Positions 14,134 to 23,081 of a stretch of 33,395 nt of DNA are shown here, piece after piece. Made by a program: the position numbers and the translations under genes. Below the pieces are notes generated by a model, which was not told the DNA's origin, ran no database searches, and worked only from the letters and a program-made list of their open reading frames with translations. How positions within the stretch are numbered: position 1 is the stretch's first letter; every line of letters starts with the position of its first letter. The stretch is from Acidobacteriota bacterium. Its GTDB lineage: Bacteria > Acidobacteriota > Terriglobia > Bryobacterales > Bryobacteraceae. The stretch is from the NCBI GenBank assembly GCA_016213755.1, contig JACQZT010000374.1, positions 1-33,395 of the forward strand. The letters are read 5' to 3'.

Positions 14134-15732
14134 ATGGCCCGGCTCCTGGTGGTGGAAGACGACGCCGATCAGCGCGAACTGCGGCGGGATCTGCTGGCGC
14201 GCGCGGGCTACGAGGCCGATGCGGCGGCCGATGCGGCCGGGGCCGATACGGCCTGCGCGCGGCGCGTGCCCGACCTGGTGGTGATGGACCTGCACTTGCC
14301 GCGTATAGAGCAGGGGACGGCGCTGATCCGGCGATTGAAGGCGCTGAATCCTGTGCCGCGCGTGGTGGTGCTGACCGGCAACGAAGCGGAGTTTCAGGCC
14401 CAGCCGGAGGCCGCGATGGTGGATGCGGTGGTGGCCAAGCCCTGCCGTTCGGCCAGGCTCATCAAGATCGTTTCGCGGCTGCTGGCGTGGCTGGTGTGCC
14501 TGACTCTGGCGGCCCCGGCGAAGACCATCCCGTTTCGGGTGTCGCAGCCCGGGGAGGTGGTGGCCGAAATCGAGATGAACTCGCCCGGCGCCGATTGGGC
14601 CCAGCCGGGCGGCGAAGCGGCGCTGGCCACGGTGGCGCTCGACGGCCGGCCGCAACAGCACGTCATGCTCTTTGCCGGCGCCCAGCGTCACACTTATCGG
14701 GTCTTCCTCGGCGCGCTCGCCCGCGGCGAGCACACGCTGGCCGTCGAGCGCCACGCGCGCTACTCGGCGCCCGGCGCGGGGCTGAACGTGACGGGCGCGG
14801 TGTTCGCGGAAATCCCGGCCGCGGACGCCGTCGTCGCCAACGCGCCGGTGCTGTTCGCCCGCGCCAACACGATAGGCAAATTCAGCGACGTTCCCATGCT
14901 GGTGTACTGCGAGCGGCTGATCGACAGCGGCCAGCCCTGCCTTCAGTACACCGCCATCTTCTCGAACGAGGACGGCGGCACGTCCACGCGCGCGCTCATG
15001 GCGCGCTGGGGCCGCACCACCGACATCGAGTACATCTACCGCGTGTGGCTGGACGCCGAGGGCCGCGCCCAGCGCGCCACCATCCAGACCAGGGACCACA
15101 AGGAAGTGGAGTACCGCGCCCGCCGCGAGGGGACGCACCCGGTGCTGATTCCCGTCACCGACAACAATATGGTGGCGCCCGACGGGGCCACGCCCTTGCG
15201 CTATCAACTGGCCCCGGTGGTCGTCAAGCTGGACGGCGCCTCTCGCGAAGAGGTGATGGACGCGCAGCCGGTCACGTATCGGGTCATGGCTCAGGAACTG
15301 GCGCGCGAGGGGAAGATCCGGCCCTTCGGTGTGGCGGACGGCGAGAAGATCTCCGACCCGCGCAATTACCTTTACATCGAGGCGCGCGTGACCAATCGCG
15401 ATTCGCGCTCGGCGTTTCTGGCGCGGCTCAAAGGCGAGCGGCGCTGGCGCGTCTCGCACCTGGGCAAGATCGAACTGGGGATCGAGCGCGGCGGCTGGGT
15501 GCGCTCGACCATCGAACTGCCGCCTGGCACGGCGCCGGATGGCATCGCCGAGTTCGGCTTCGAGTGTCTGACTAAGGAGAAAACTCCCGCCGGGGCGTGC
15601 CGTATTGAGGAAGTGAGCAAGCTGTTTTTTCTGGATCGCGACTACCGGCCCGGCGCGCCGTTCTGGAGTCTGCGCGAGGGTGCGGACGTCGCCAGCGGGG
15701 AGATCCTCACGTGGAGCTGCGCGTCAAAGTAG
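14134..15732 (+). CDS. Receiver domain fused in frame to an exported domain of unknown function
   Basis: Residues 1-117 are a complete CheY-like receiver: acidic pair D9-D10, phospho-acceptor D52 in VVMDLHLP, T81 and K102 (AKPC). The chain then runs without a stop into a hydrophobic segment (about 112-128, IVSRLLAWLVCLTLAAPA) that looks like a signal peptide. A domain of about 400 residues follows (TIPFRVSQPGE..., ANTIGKFSDVPMLVYCE, TDIEYIYRVWLD, SKLFFLDRDYRPG) that I do not recognise. Two readings are possible. The receiver may sit in the cytoplasm, tethered to an exported domain by one helix. Or an internal start, such as GTG at 14431 or 14434 or ATG at 14416, makes a separate exported protein. 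It lies third after tldD/pmbA in the overlapping operon and overlaps the next gene by 22 bases. Confidence 0.8.
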   Translation: MARLLVVEDDADQRELRRDLLARAGYEADAAADAAGADTACARRVPDLVVMDLHLPRIEQGTALIRRLKALNPVPRVVVLTGNEAEFQAQPEAAMVDAVVAKPCRSARLIKIVSRLLAWLVCLTLAAPAKTIPFRVSQPGEVVAEIEMNSPGADWAQPGGEAALATVALDGRPQQHVMLFAGAQRHTYRVFLGALARGEHTLAVERHARYSAPGAGLNVTGAVFAEIPAADAVVANAPVLFARANTIGKFSDVPMLVYCERLIDSGQPCLQYTAIFSNEDGGTSTRALMARWGRTTDIEYIYRVWLDAEGRAQRATIQTRDHKEVEYRARREGTHPVLIPVTDNNMVAPDGATPLRYQLAPVVVKLDGASREEVMDAQPVTYRVMAQELAREGKIRPFGVADGEKISDPRNYLYIEARVTNRDSRSAFLARLKGERRWRVSHLGKIELGIERGGWVRSTIELPPGTAPDGIAEFGFECLTKEKTPAGACRIEEVSKLFFLDRDYRPGAPFWSLREGADVASGEILTWSCASK

Positions 15733-15935
15733 TGCCCAAGAGCCAGCGCAACGAGATGGTTGGTCCCATGGCCGACGGGACGCTGAAGGTGAAGATCGCC
15801 GCCACGCCGGAGAAGGGAAGGGCCAACGCCGAGCTGTGCGCTTTCCTGGCCCGGCACTACGGCGTCCCGAAGTCGGCGGTGACCATTGTCAGCGGGGAGA
15901 CCTCAACGCGCAAGCTGGTTCGCATCGGCGCCTGA
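15711..15935 (+). CDS. DUF167 / YggU family protein
   Basis: This 74-residue cytoplasmic protein has the DUF167 hallmarks: a start of ELRVKVVPKSQRN, TPEKGRANAEL in the middle, and SGETSTRKLVRI at the end. The structure of the family is known; the function is not. The GTG start is inside the last 22 bases of the receiver-fusion gene, which suggests coupling and makes it the last gene of the tldD operon. Its 3' end overlaps the convergent secreted-protein gene by 33 bases. Confidence 0.88.
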   Translation: MELRVKVVPKSQRNEMVGPMADGTLKVKIAATPEKGRANAELCAFLARHYGVPKSAVTIVSGETSTRKLVRIGA

Positions 15936-16496
15936 GCGCAGGCGGCGGGCGCGATCGAAATCGGCCTGAAGCTGCTTGGTGATCTTCTCGGCCACGTCCG
16001 CGCTGGACCCCTTGAACTTGGCGCCCAGGCTTTCCTGCGTGGTGGACCAGAGCACGTCGCCCTCCTTGCTCACCAGGCGCACGGCGGCCACCGCTTCGTG
16101 CTTGCGCTCGGCGATGCGCGTCGATTCCTGGTCGCTGATGCCCAGGCTGGCGGAGACGCGCCGGCTGCTGCTGGTCGTCGTGCTGCCGGAGCGGGCGGGG
16201 GCGCCGGCCGAGGCCCGCGCGCTCAGCCCTTCGCTGGATTGGAAGGTGTCGGTGAAGACCAGGTCCTCAGCCGAGCCTTTGAGCACGGCGTCGGCGCGCT
16301 CCTGGTTTTCAGTGAGGATGAACAGCTTGGCGCCTTGCAGGCTGGCGATGATCATGTCGCGGATCTGGATGGCTGGATCGCCGCCCGCCAGGCGGTCCAC
16401 GTACACCCGTTTGACGTCCAGCAGGCGTGCCAGCGTCTGCCGGTCGATGTCCGGAGACGGCTGCGCCAATCCGAGAGCGAGGAAGATCGGAAACAT
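15903..16496 (-). CDS. Secreted protein of unknown function
   Basis: This 197-residue protein starts with a short hydrophobic leader (MFPIFLALGLAQPSP). It then has an alpha/beta segment (KRVYVDRLAGGDPAIQIRDMIIASL... then LFILTENQERADAVLKGSAED), a Ser/Thr-rich stretch (about 105-125) and a C-terminal part VAAVRLVSKEGDVLWSTTQES. The arrangement suggests a periplasmic protein with a GNA1162/CsgG-like alternating pattern, but I do not recognise the family. It follows the upstream minus-strand gene by only 2 bases, so the two form an operon. Its 3' end overlaps the DUF167 gene on the other strand by 33 bases. Confidence 0.7.
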   Translation of the reverse strand: MFPIFLALGLAQPSPDIDRQTLARLLDVKRVYVDRLAGGDPAIQIRDMIIASLQGAKLFILTENQERADAVLKGSAEDLVFTDTFQSSEGLSARASAGAPARSGSTTTSSSRRVSASLGISDQESTRIAERKHEAVAAVRLVSKEGDVLWSTTQESLGAKFKGSSADVAEKITKQLQADFDRARRLRSGADANQLAR

Positions 16497-16498
16497 GT

Positions 16499-16960
16499 TT
16501 ACCCCTTGCCGGCTTTGCGCGCCTCTTCGTCCTGGTATTCGACCTTGCGGCCGGTGCGCGCCTCCAGGCTGGCCAGCACCACGCGCACGCCGGATTTGTC
16601 CAGCCGCAGCACCATGGCCTGCTGCCGGCCCTCGCCGTCCGAGTAGCCGATGGTCAGAAAGTGGGCGCGCTTCTTGCTGAGAATCAGCACCGGCGAAATG
16701 AGGATAGCCAGGGCGTAGCGCCGGCTGACGTTCTGGCCGTACTCGAGCAGGTTGATGCGCTCGTAGGGGATGCGGATCATGGCCTGCCGGGTGCGGAACT
16801 CGAAATTCAATTCGTTCACCGTCGAAACGCGGCCTTCGGCCCCGCTGGTGAGCGCCGCGAGAGTGCCGCCGGTATACTCCGCCCGGCTGCCGTCCTGGCC
16901 CGCCGGGAGCGGCGCCAGCGCGGCTAGGGCACAGAGACACAAGTAGCCGGCAGCCGACAC
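16499..16960 (-). CDS. Secreted protein of unknown function, PH-like pattern
   Basis: About 153 residues if started at the GTG at 16960, which gives a hydrophobic leader (SAAGYLCLCALAALAPLPAG). The frame is open to 17080, but the longer N-terminus would run into the divergent sulfite-oxidase-like gene and lacks a leader at its end, so the start is uncertain. The mature part (STVNELNFEFR, IRIPYERINLLEYGQ, SKKRAHFLTIGYSD, LDKSGVRVVLASLEARTGRKVEYQ) has the strand-then-final-helix pattern of PH-like domains. Function is unknown. It lies 2 bases upstream of the other secreted unknown on the same strand, so the two probably work together. Confidence 0.65.
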   Translation of the reverse strand: MSAAGYLCLCALAALAPLPAGQDGSRAEYTGGTLAALTSGAEGRVSTVNELNFEFRTRQAMIRIPYERINLLEYGQNVSRRYALAILISPVLILSKKRAHFLTIGYSDGEGRQQAMVLRLDKSGVRVVLASLEARTGRKVEYQDEEARKAGKG

Positions 16961-17033
16961 AAAATAGAGTGTGTTTTCGCCGCCATAGTTCTCAGAGCAA
17001 CGCGGGACCAAGTTGGGGCATCTAAACACATAA

Positions 17034-17606
<573 letters not shown>

Positions 17607-17637
17607 CGGGAAATGGCCGCGAAGGGCAATCCTGAGC

Positions 17638-17723
17638 AAAACCGGGACAGGCAGCACTTTCCCATTTCTAAGTCCTTTGATTTCAACACGCGAAAATGGG
17701 AAAGTGCTGCCCGTCCCGGTTTT
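17638..17723. repeat. Large near-perfect inverted repeat, REP-like
   Basis: Two 30-base arms (17638-17667 and 17694-17723) match at 29 of 30 positions around a 26-base loop. The left arm begins AAAACCGGGACAGG and ends CTTTCCCATTT; the one mismatch is A in the left arm against G in the complement of the right. The right arm ends in a T-run and its last base is the first base of the next gene's stop complement. It lies between two convergent genes and could work as a bidirectional terminator. The shape also fits a REP/BIME-type element spread by a RAYT transposase; no such gene is in the window. Confidence 0.8.
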
Positions 17724-18112
17724 TAGGGTTTCAGGCGGTCGTATTGGTGGGATTGGTTGACGGTTCCCAGCGACTGGTTGTACAGGCTGATGAGCCCGAG
17801 CCCTTCGCGCAGGTCTTCCTCGAAGGTGTGCAGAGCTGTGAGGTGCGAGGCCAGCGCGGGCAGCTTGCGGCCAGACGGCGTGAGCAGGAATTTCTGATAC
17901 CCGCCGTCGAGGATCGCGCCGATCTCGCCGTCGCACAGGATTCCGATCCGTCCGATTTGCGGCGCCGCTTCGCGCACCAGGGCGGCGCACTCGCCGCGCG
18001 AAACGCGCGTCTCGAGGCCGGCCTCGCGTTGAACGGCGAAGCCCGCCTGCCGGAGTCCTTCCAGGCGCTCCTCGAAGGTCACCACTCGCGATTTGGCCCT
18101 GCGGAAGAACAT
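17723..18112 (-). CDS. Conserved hypothetical protein
   Basis: This 129-residue protein has no signal peptide or membrane helix. It starts MFFRRAK, with an EERLEGLRQAGFAV helix, a strand region (RIGILCDGEIGAILDGGYQKFLLTPSG) and a helical C-terminus (TALHTFEEDLREGLGLISLYNQSLGTVN). It reads like a real protein in a GC-rich genome and resembles hypothetical proteins I associate with Acidobacteriota, but I know no function. A TAGAAT hexamer (18121-18126, minus strand) lies 8 bases before the ATG. It diverges from the first TonB-dependent receptor and ends at the inverted repeat. Confidence 0.75.
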   Translation of the reverse strand: MFFRRAKSRVVTFEERLEGLRQAGFAVQREAGLETRVSRGECAALVREAAPQIGRIGILCDGEIGAILDGGYQKFLLTPSGRKLPALASHLTALHTFEEDLREGLGLISLYNQSLGTVNQSHQYDRLKP

Positions 18113-18120
18113 ATGGACTC

Positions 18121-18126
18121 ATTCTA
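18121..18126 (-). promoter_or_regulatory. Putative -10 box of the hypothetical gene
   Basis: TAGAAT on the minus strand (5 of 6 bases of TATAAT) lies 8 bases before the ATG at 18112. No good -35 was seen. It matches the short-leader spacing at other genes of the window. Confidence 0.4.
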
Positions 18127-18166
18127 GCCGAAGCGGGCGGGTTTCGGTATCATCGAGGGGGGCACT

Positions 18167-21100
18167 ATGCACAAATACATCTTCAAAACCGCCATCCTTT
18201 TCCTCCTGACGCTTTCCATCGCGGGCGCGCAATCGTTTACCGCCAGCGTTCTGGGCGCCGTGAAGGATTCGTCGGAAGCGGTCGTGCCCGGCGCAAGCGT
18301 CGCGATCGTCAACACGGGCACGAACGCTCGAGCGGAAGCCAGGTCGGACTCGAACGGCAATTACGTTCTCCCGCAGCTCGCGCCGGGGCAGTACAGGCTG
18401 GAAGTGGAAGCCGCCGGCTTCAGGAAGTTCGTGCGGGAAGGCATCGTGCTGCAGGTGCAGCAGCAGGCGCGCGTGGACGTTGCGCTCGCGGTCGGCGCGA
18501 TCTCGGAAGCCGTGACCGTGCGGGGCGACGCTACGGTGCTCGAGACGGCCACCTCCTCCATCGGCAAGGTCGTGGACAACCGCCGCATCATGGAACTGCC
18601 GCTCAACTCGCGCAACGTCTATTCGCTCATCTACCTGACGCCCGGCGTCGCCGGCAGCATCGGCAACAACTACAACAGCCTCAGCTATTCGGTCAACGGC
18701 GCCCGCGCGTCGCTGATGGACACGCTCATCGACGGCGTGTCGGCGTCACACCCAACCGTGCAGGGCTACACCGGCATCTCGGTCTTTCCGTCGGTCGACG
18801 CGATCGCCGAGTTCAAGGTGCAGGCGCAGAACTACTCGTCCGAGTTCGGCCGCAGTGCGGGCAGCGTGCTCAACGTGGTGTTCAAATCGGGCGCGAACCA
18901 GCTCCACGGGAGCGCCTATGAGTTTCTGCGCAATTCGGTTCTCGACGCCAACAACTTCTTTGCGAACTCCCGCGGAGAGAAATTGCTGAGCTTCAAGCGC
19001 AGCCAGTTCGGCGGAATGCTCAGCGGAGCGATTAAGAAGGATCGCACCTTCTACATGGGATCCTTCGAGGGGCTGCGCCAGAGGAGTTTTTCAAGCACCA
19101 CTACCACTGTGCCGGCGGCGCTGGAGCGCGAAGGCAACTTCTCCCGGACCTTCGCCGCCAACGGCCAGACGATCCAGATCTACGACCCGTTTTCGACGCG
19201 CGCCAATCCGAGCGGGACGGGCTTTATTCGCGACGCCTTCCCCGGCAACGTCATCCCGGCGGCGCGGCGCGACCCGGTGGCGATGAACGCGATGAAGTAC
19301 TATCCGCAGCCCAACAGCCCGGGGTTGCCGGTCACCGGCCAGCAGAACTTCTACAAGAGCGGCTCGCCCTCGCTAAACACCGACAACTACGACTTGCGTA
19401 TCGATCACAACCTCACGAGCACGCAGAAGTTCTTCGCGCGCTATTCCCACCGGCTGGTCCAGGACGTCCCGGCGACTTACTTCCCGCCGGAGCTCACCGT
19501 CGCCGAGGGGCGCATCATCCAGGAAAACCGCGTGCGCGGCGCGGTGGCCGACTACACCAACACGCTTTCTCCGTCCACGATCTTCTCGGCGCGCCTCGGT
19601 TTCGCCCGCACGCTGTATGTTTACAGCAACCAGGGCTTGGGCTTCCTGCCCTCCAGCTTGGGGCTTCCGAAGGCCATCGACCAGGCCGTGGACCGGCTGA
19701 TGTTCCCCTCCATCAGTCCCGCCGGCTATCGCGGCCTGGGCGGCGGCGACCATCGCTGGAACGCTTTTATGACTTATTCGGGCGTGGCCAGCCTGGTCAA
19801 GATCCGCGGCGCGCACACGCTCCGGTTCGGCTACGACGCGCGCCTGATTCGCGTGCCCAACTGGGAGGCGCTTTCGGCCGGCATGTTCCCGTTCTCGGTC
19901 GCCATGACCCAGGGACCGGATCCCAATCGCGCCAGTTCCACCGCCGGCAACGGCCTGGCTTCGATGCTTCTCGGCGCCGGCGGGACGGCGGCCAGCACTG
20001 CCAACCGCCTGGTGCAGAACTGGAAGAACCTGACCACCACGAGCTTCTATCACGCGCCTTATTTCCAGGACGACTGGCGCGTCACCTCCAAGCTGACCCT
20101 CAATTTGGGCGTTCGCTACGATTTCGACACCCCGCGCACCGAGCGCCACGACCGGATGAACTACTTCGATCCGCTGGCCGCGTCGCCCTTGGCCAGGTTG
20201 CAGTCGCAGTTCCCGGACCTGCGCGGCGGCCTGGTGTTTGTGGCCGTCGACGGACGCGGCCGGCATCAGTTCCCCTCCGACCGCAACAACTTGGCGCCAC
20301 GCTTCGGTCTGGCGTACCAGGCGACCCAGAAGACCGTCCTCCGCATGGGCTATGCGCACTTGTTCGGCCCTTCGCCGCAGGCGGCCCACGGCAACCCGGG
20401 CAACATGGGCTTTCGCACCGACAACAATTGGGTGTCGACTCTGGACGGCATCACGCCCTATAACCTTTTGAGCAACCCCTACCCGCGGGGATTCCAGCCG
20501 CCGCCGGGCTCCGCGGCGGGTCTGCTGACACAAGCCGGCGGCAGCATCGACGCCATGCTGCAAGACACGGTCACGCCCTGGTCCATGCAATGGAACGTCA
20601 ACCTCCAGCGCGAACTGCCGGCGTCGATCCTGCTGGACGTGGCATACGTGGGCAACCGCGGGCTGCAACTGGCGCGCGTGGGCAACGCCGGGTTTAACCT
20701 CAACCAGGTGAATCCGCAGTATCTGTCGCTCGGCTCGAAACTCAACGAACTGGTTCCGAACCCGTTTTACGGGATCGTGAACAGCGGCGTGCTGGTGACC
20801 CGGCAGGTCAGCCGCGCGCAGCTTCTGCGGCCCTACCCGCAGTTCGGCGACATCATTCCCCTGTATTCCACCGGGTCGGCTTCCACCTATCACGCCTTGC
20901 AGGTGAGCGCCAGCAAGCGCTTCTCGCACGGCCTTCAGTTCGAGGGGAACTACACCTGGGCCAAGAGCCTGGACAACGGCCAGAGCCATCAGGACAGCAC
21001 TAACATCCGCGCCGACCGGGCGCTGAGCGACATCGACATCGCCCATCGGTTCGTGATGAGCTACATCTACGAGCTGCCCTTCGGCCGCGGCCGCCGCTTC

Positions 21101-21589
21101 GGCGCCGGCGCTTCCAAGGCCATGAACTGGTTGCTGGGCGGCTGGCAGTTCAACGGCATTACCATGCTCCAGACCGGAACGCCCCTCAGCATCGGCGCCA
21201 ACAACACCACCGGTCTCTATAGCGTGAAGACCCGCGCCAATAACAACGGCGCCAGCGGCAAGCTCAGTGGCCCGGTCCACTCGCGCCTGAGCCGCTACTT
21301 CAACACCAGCGTCTTCAGCCAGCCCGCGCCCTTCACCTTCGGCAACGCCGGCGAGCGGCTGCCCGACATCCGCAACGACGGCGTCCGCAACTTCGACCTG
21401 TCGCTGTTCAAGGAGTTCGCCGCCACGGAGAAACTGCGCGTGCAGTTCCGCGCCGAGTTTCTGAATGCTTTCAACACCCCGCGCTTTGGCGGTCCGAACA
21501 CGAGCGTGACTTCCAGCTCGTTCGGCATCGTCAGCTCTCAGGCGAACGCGCCGCGGCAAACTCAGTTCGGGTTGAAACTGCTGTGGTGA
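18167..21589 (+). CDS. Oar-like TonB-dependent receptor
   Basis: This 1140-residue outer-membrane protein begins with a signal peptide ([21 protein letters not shown]). A carboxypeptidase-regulatory-like domain (about 22-105: [37 protein letters not shown]) is followed by a plug domain (about 115-260: [45 protein letters not shown]). The rest is a long beta-barrel ending FGLKLLW, the aromatic C-terminus used for outer-membrane insertion. This is the Oar/Omp-like family expanded in Acidobacteriota, thought to import large or complex substrates with TonB energy. No clear TonB box was seen. GGGG lies 6 bases before the ATG. The stop overlaps the start of a secreted hydrolase gene, so the pair is co-expressed. 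Confidence 0.95.
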   Translation: MHKYIFKTAILFLLTLSIAGAQSFTASVLGAVKDSSEAVVPGASVAIVNTGTNARAEARSDSNGNYVLPQLAPGQYRLEVEAAGFRKFVREGIVLQVQQQARVDVALAVGAISEAVTVRGDATVLETATSSIGKVVDNRRIMELPLNSRNVYSLIYLTPGVAGSIGNNYNSLSYSVNGARASLMDTLIDGVSASHPTVQGYTGISVFPSVDAIAEFKVQAQNYSSEFGRSAGSVLNVVFKSGANQLHGSAYEFLRNSVLDANNFFANSRGEKLLSFKRSQFGGMLSGAIKKDRTFYMGSFEGLRQRSFSSTTTTVPAALEREGNFSRTFAANGQTIQIYDPFSTRANPSGTGFIRDAFPGNVIPAARRDPVAMNAMKYYPQPNSPGLPVTGQQNFYKSGSPSLNTDNYDLRIDHNLTSTQKFFARYSHRLVQDVPATYFPPELTVAEGRIIQENRVRGAVADYTNTLSPSTIFSARLGFARTLYVYSNQGLGFLPSSLGLPKAIDQAVDRLMFPSISPAGYRGLGGGDHRWNAFMTYSGVASLVKIRGAHTLRFGYDARLIRVPNWEALSAGMFPFSVAMTQGPDPNRASSTAGNGLASMLLGAGGTAASTANRLVQNWKNLTTTSFYHAPYFQDDWRVTSKLTLNLGVRYDFDTPRTERHDRMNYFDPLAASPLARLQSQFPDLRGGLVFVAVDGRGRHQFPSDRNNLAPRFGLAYQATQKTVLRMGYAHLFGPSPQAAHGNPGNMGFRTDNNWVSTLDGITPYNLLSNPYPRGFQPPPGSAAGLLTQAGGSIDAMLQDTVTPWSMQWNVNLQRELPASILLDVAYVGNRGLQLARVGNAGFNLNQVNPQYLSLGSKLNELVPNPFYGIVNSGVLVTRQVSRAQLLRPYPQFGDIIPLYSTGSASTYHALQVSASKRFSHGLQFEGNYTWAKSLDNGQSHQDSTNIRADRALSDIDIAHRFVMSYIYELPFGRGRRFGAGASKAMNWLLGGWQFNGITMLQTGTPLSIGANNTTGLYSVKTRANNNGASGKLSGPVHSRLSRYFNTSVFSQPAPFTFGNAGERLPDIRNDGVRNFDLSLFKEFAATEKLRVQFRAEFLNAFNTPRFGGPNTSVTSSSFGIVSSQANAPRQTQFGLKLLW

Positions 21590-22302
21590 GATTCATCCTG
21601 TTTCTTTTCGCAACCTGCGCCGCCTTTGCGGCCGAGGTCACCGTGCTGAGCTATAACATCCGTCATTGCGAGGGCGTGGACGGCAAACTGGATGTCGCGC
21701 GCATTGCGGCCGTCATCCGCTCGGTGAAACCCGGCGTGGTGGCGCTTCAGGAAGTGGACCGCAAGACCGAACGCGCCGGCGGAGCCGACCAGGCGGAGGA
21801 ACTCGGCCGTCTGACCGGCTTGACCGCGATTTTCGGCCGCGCCATCGACTACGGCGGCGGCCAGTACGGCAACGCGGTGCTGACCCGGCTGCCCGTCAAG
21901 CGTTGGGCGAACCATCCCCTGCCGGGCCAGGAACCGCGCGCCCTGATGGAGGTTGATTTCGGCGCGTTCACCTTTTTCGCGACCCACCTGGACGCCACCC
22001 GCGAGGACACGCACCGCGCCGCCGCCGCGGCGGAAATCAACCGCCTCGCCAAGAGTCCCGCCCTGCTGGCGGGCGATCTCAACGCCGTGCCCGGCAGCAC
22101 CCCGATGAAGATCCTGGCCGGCGAATGGAGCGTCGCGGGCGAGGGGCTTTCTCTGCCCACCATTCCCGTGCGCCAGCCCGCGCGTCAGATCGACTACATC
22201 CTCTTCCGCCCGGCCACCCGCTGGAAGGTGATCGAGATCCGGGTGCTCGACGAGCCGCTGGCGTCCGACCACCGGCCCATCCTGGCGGTGCTGGAGTATT
22301 AG
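21586..22302 (+). CDS. Secreted endonuclease/exonuclease/phosphatase-family hydrolase
   Basis: This 238-residue protein has a signal peptide ([16 protein letters not shown]). The full EEP catalytic set is present: LSYNIRH (N24), ALQEVD (E56), [14 protein letters not shown] and a final SDHRP. The EEP fold cleaves phosphodiesters or phosphomonoesters of DNA, RNA, inositol phosphates or sphingomyelin; the sequence alone does not say which. GTG at 21586 is chosen over GTG at 21583 because it gives a GTGA 4-base overlap with the receptor stop. Coupling to the receptor suggests it prepares or follows the imported substrate in the periplasm or at the surface. Confidence 0.88.
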   Translation: MRFILFLFATCAAFAAEVTVLSYNIRHCEGVDGKLDVARIAAVIRSVKPGVVALQEVDRKTERAGGADQAEELGRLTGLTAIFGRAIDYGGGQYGNAVLTRLPVKRWANHPLPGQEPRALMEVDFGAFTFFATHLDATREDTHRAAAAAEINRLAKSPALLAGDLNAVPGSTPMKILAGEWSVAGEGLSLPTIPVRQPARQIDYILFRPATRWKVIEIRVLDEPLASDHRPILAVLEY

Positions 22303-22314
22303 CGACCTTTGCCC

Positions 22315-22411
22315 TGTGGCGCGCGCTCTCGTGCGCGCCGCGTCCACACTCCTGTGCACGCCCGGGCATCGACACGAGTGTCGATGCGGCACGGTGAGAA
22401 CGTGCGCCACA
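22315..22411. repeat. Nested palindromic repeat element
   Basis: The outer ends TGTGGCGC (22315-22322) and GCGCCACA (22404-22411) are inverted copies. Inside lie a hairpin at 22319-22339 (GGCGCGCGC / GTGCGCGCC, 8 of 9) and a perfect palindrome at 22366-22387 with arms GCATCGACAC and GTGTCGATGC around GA. A shorter relative lies at 32894. This looks like a REP-type element or a hairpin cluster between two genes. Confidence 0.65.
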
Positions 22412-22415
22412 CGCG

Positions 22416-22421
22416 TATACT
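22416..22421 (+). promoter_or_regulatory. Putative -10 box of the methyltransferase gene
   Basis: TATACT ends 10 bases before the ATG at 22432, with no convincing -35 box and no Shine-Dalgarno sequence. Inferred short-leader or leaderless start. Confidence 0.45.
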
Positions 22422-22431
22422 GGGCGGTAAC

Positions 22432-23058
22432 ATGCGACGGTTGTTGCGCGTTGCGCTGGTTTTGGCGGCGCTCGGCGCGCTCTTGCTGGCGGCGCGCGAG
22501 GGTCTGCGCTGGTACGCGCGCGGACCCTGGGTTCAGCGCGAGGCCGATCGTCTGGCGGCGCTGGCGGAGATTCGCCCGGGCATGACCGTGGCCGAAATCG
22601 GGGCCGGCCAGGGACGCCTGGCCGTGCTCGTGGCGCGCCGTCTGGGCCCGGCTGGCCGGCTCTACGCGACGGAACTCGGCGCCGAGAACTTGGCCGCGCT
22701 GCGGCGCGCGGCGTCGGCCGGCGGCGTCGAAATGGTCGTTCTTGAGGCCGGCGAGCATTCCGCCAACTTGGCCGCCGATTGCTGCGACGTCGTTTTCATG
22801 CGCCGCGTGTACCATCACCTGAGCGATCCCGAACCGATCGTCCGGGGTCTTTACGCCGCCCTTCGTCCCGGTGGCCGTCTCGCGGTCATCGACATGCTTT
22901 CGCCGCGCCTGGCGTTCTGGGGCCGGCACGGGATCGCGGCGGAGACCGTCGTTCCCCGGGTTGTCTCCGCCGGCTTCCAACTGGAGAATCGCGTCAACTG
23001 GTGGTCGCCCATCGACTACTGCCTGGTGTTCCGCAAACCGGCCCAGCGCGGACTATAA
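22432..23058 (+). CDS. Membrane-anchored class I SAM methyltransferase
   Basis: This 208-residue protein has a basic N-terminus and hydrophobic helix (RRLLRVALVLAALGALLLAA). A class I methyltransferase domain follows: motif I VAEIGAGQGRLAV (SAM-binding glycine loop), the acidic E in YATELG, CCDVVFMRRVYHHL, and the LRPGGRLAVIDML strand. The enzyme would transfer a methyl group from SAM to an unknown acceptor. The N-terminal charge pattern predicts that the catalytic domain faces the periplasm, which is odd for a SAM enzyme. The ATG at 22432 is preferred over an upstream frame that would run through the repeat element. It lies 129 bases after the EEP gene. Confidence 0.88.
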   Translation: MRRLLRVALVLAALGALLLAAREGLRWYARGPWVQREADRLAALAEIRPGMTVAEIGAGQGRLAVLVARRLGPAGRLYATELGAENLAALRRAASAGGVEMVVLEAGEHSANLAADCCDVVFMRRVYHHLSDPEPIVRGLYAALRPGGRLAVIDMLSPRLAFWGRHGIAAETVVPRVVSAGFQLENRVNWWSPIDYCLVFRKPAQRGL

Positions 23059-23059
23059 T
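23054..23059 (+). promoter_or_regulatory. Putative -10 box of the branching-enzyme-like gene
   Basis: A perfect TATAAT overlaps the methyltransferase stop codon region and lies 22 bases before the ATG at 23082. This leaves room for the GGAG ribosome site. No strong -35 was seen. Confidence 0.45.
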
Positions 23060-23081
23060 CGGACTGACTGGAGAAAACGCC

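Noticed and set aside
17638-17723. CRISPR repeat or insertion-sequence end
   Set aside because: Only one inverted pair, no direct repeats with spacers, and no transposase between or beside the arms.
19373-21559. Open frame of 728 codons antisense to the first TonB receptor
   Set aside because: Shadow of a GC-rich gene, no domain pattern; the receptor frame has signal peptide, plug and barrel end.
22309-22431. Upstream extension of the methyltransferase frame
   Set aside because: It is translated from the palindromic repeat element and lies before the TATACT box; the ATG at 22432 begins the anchor helix.
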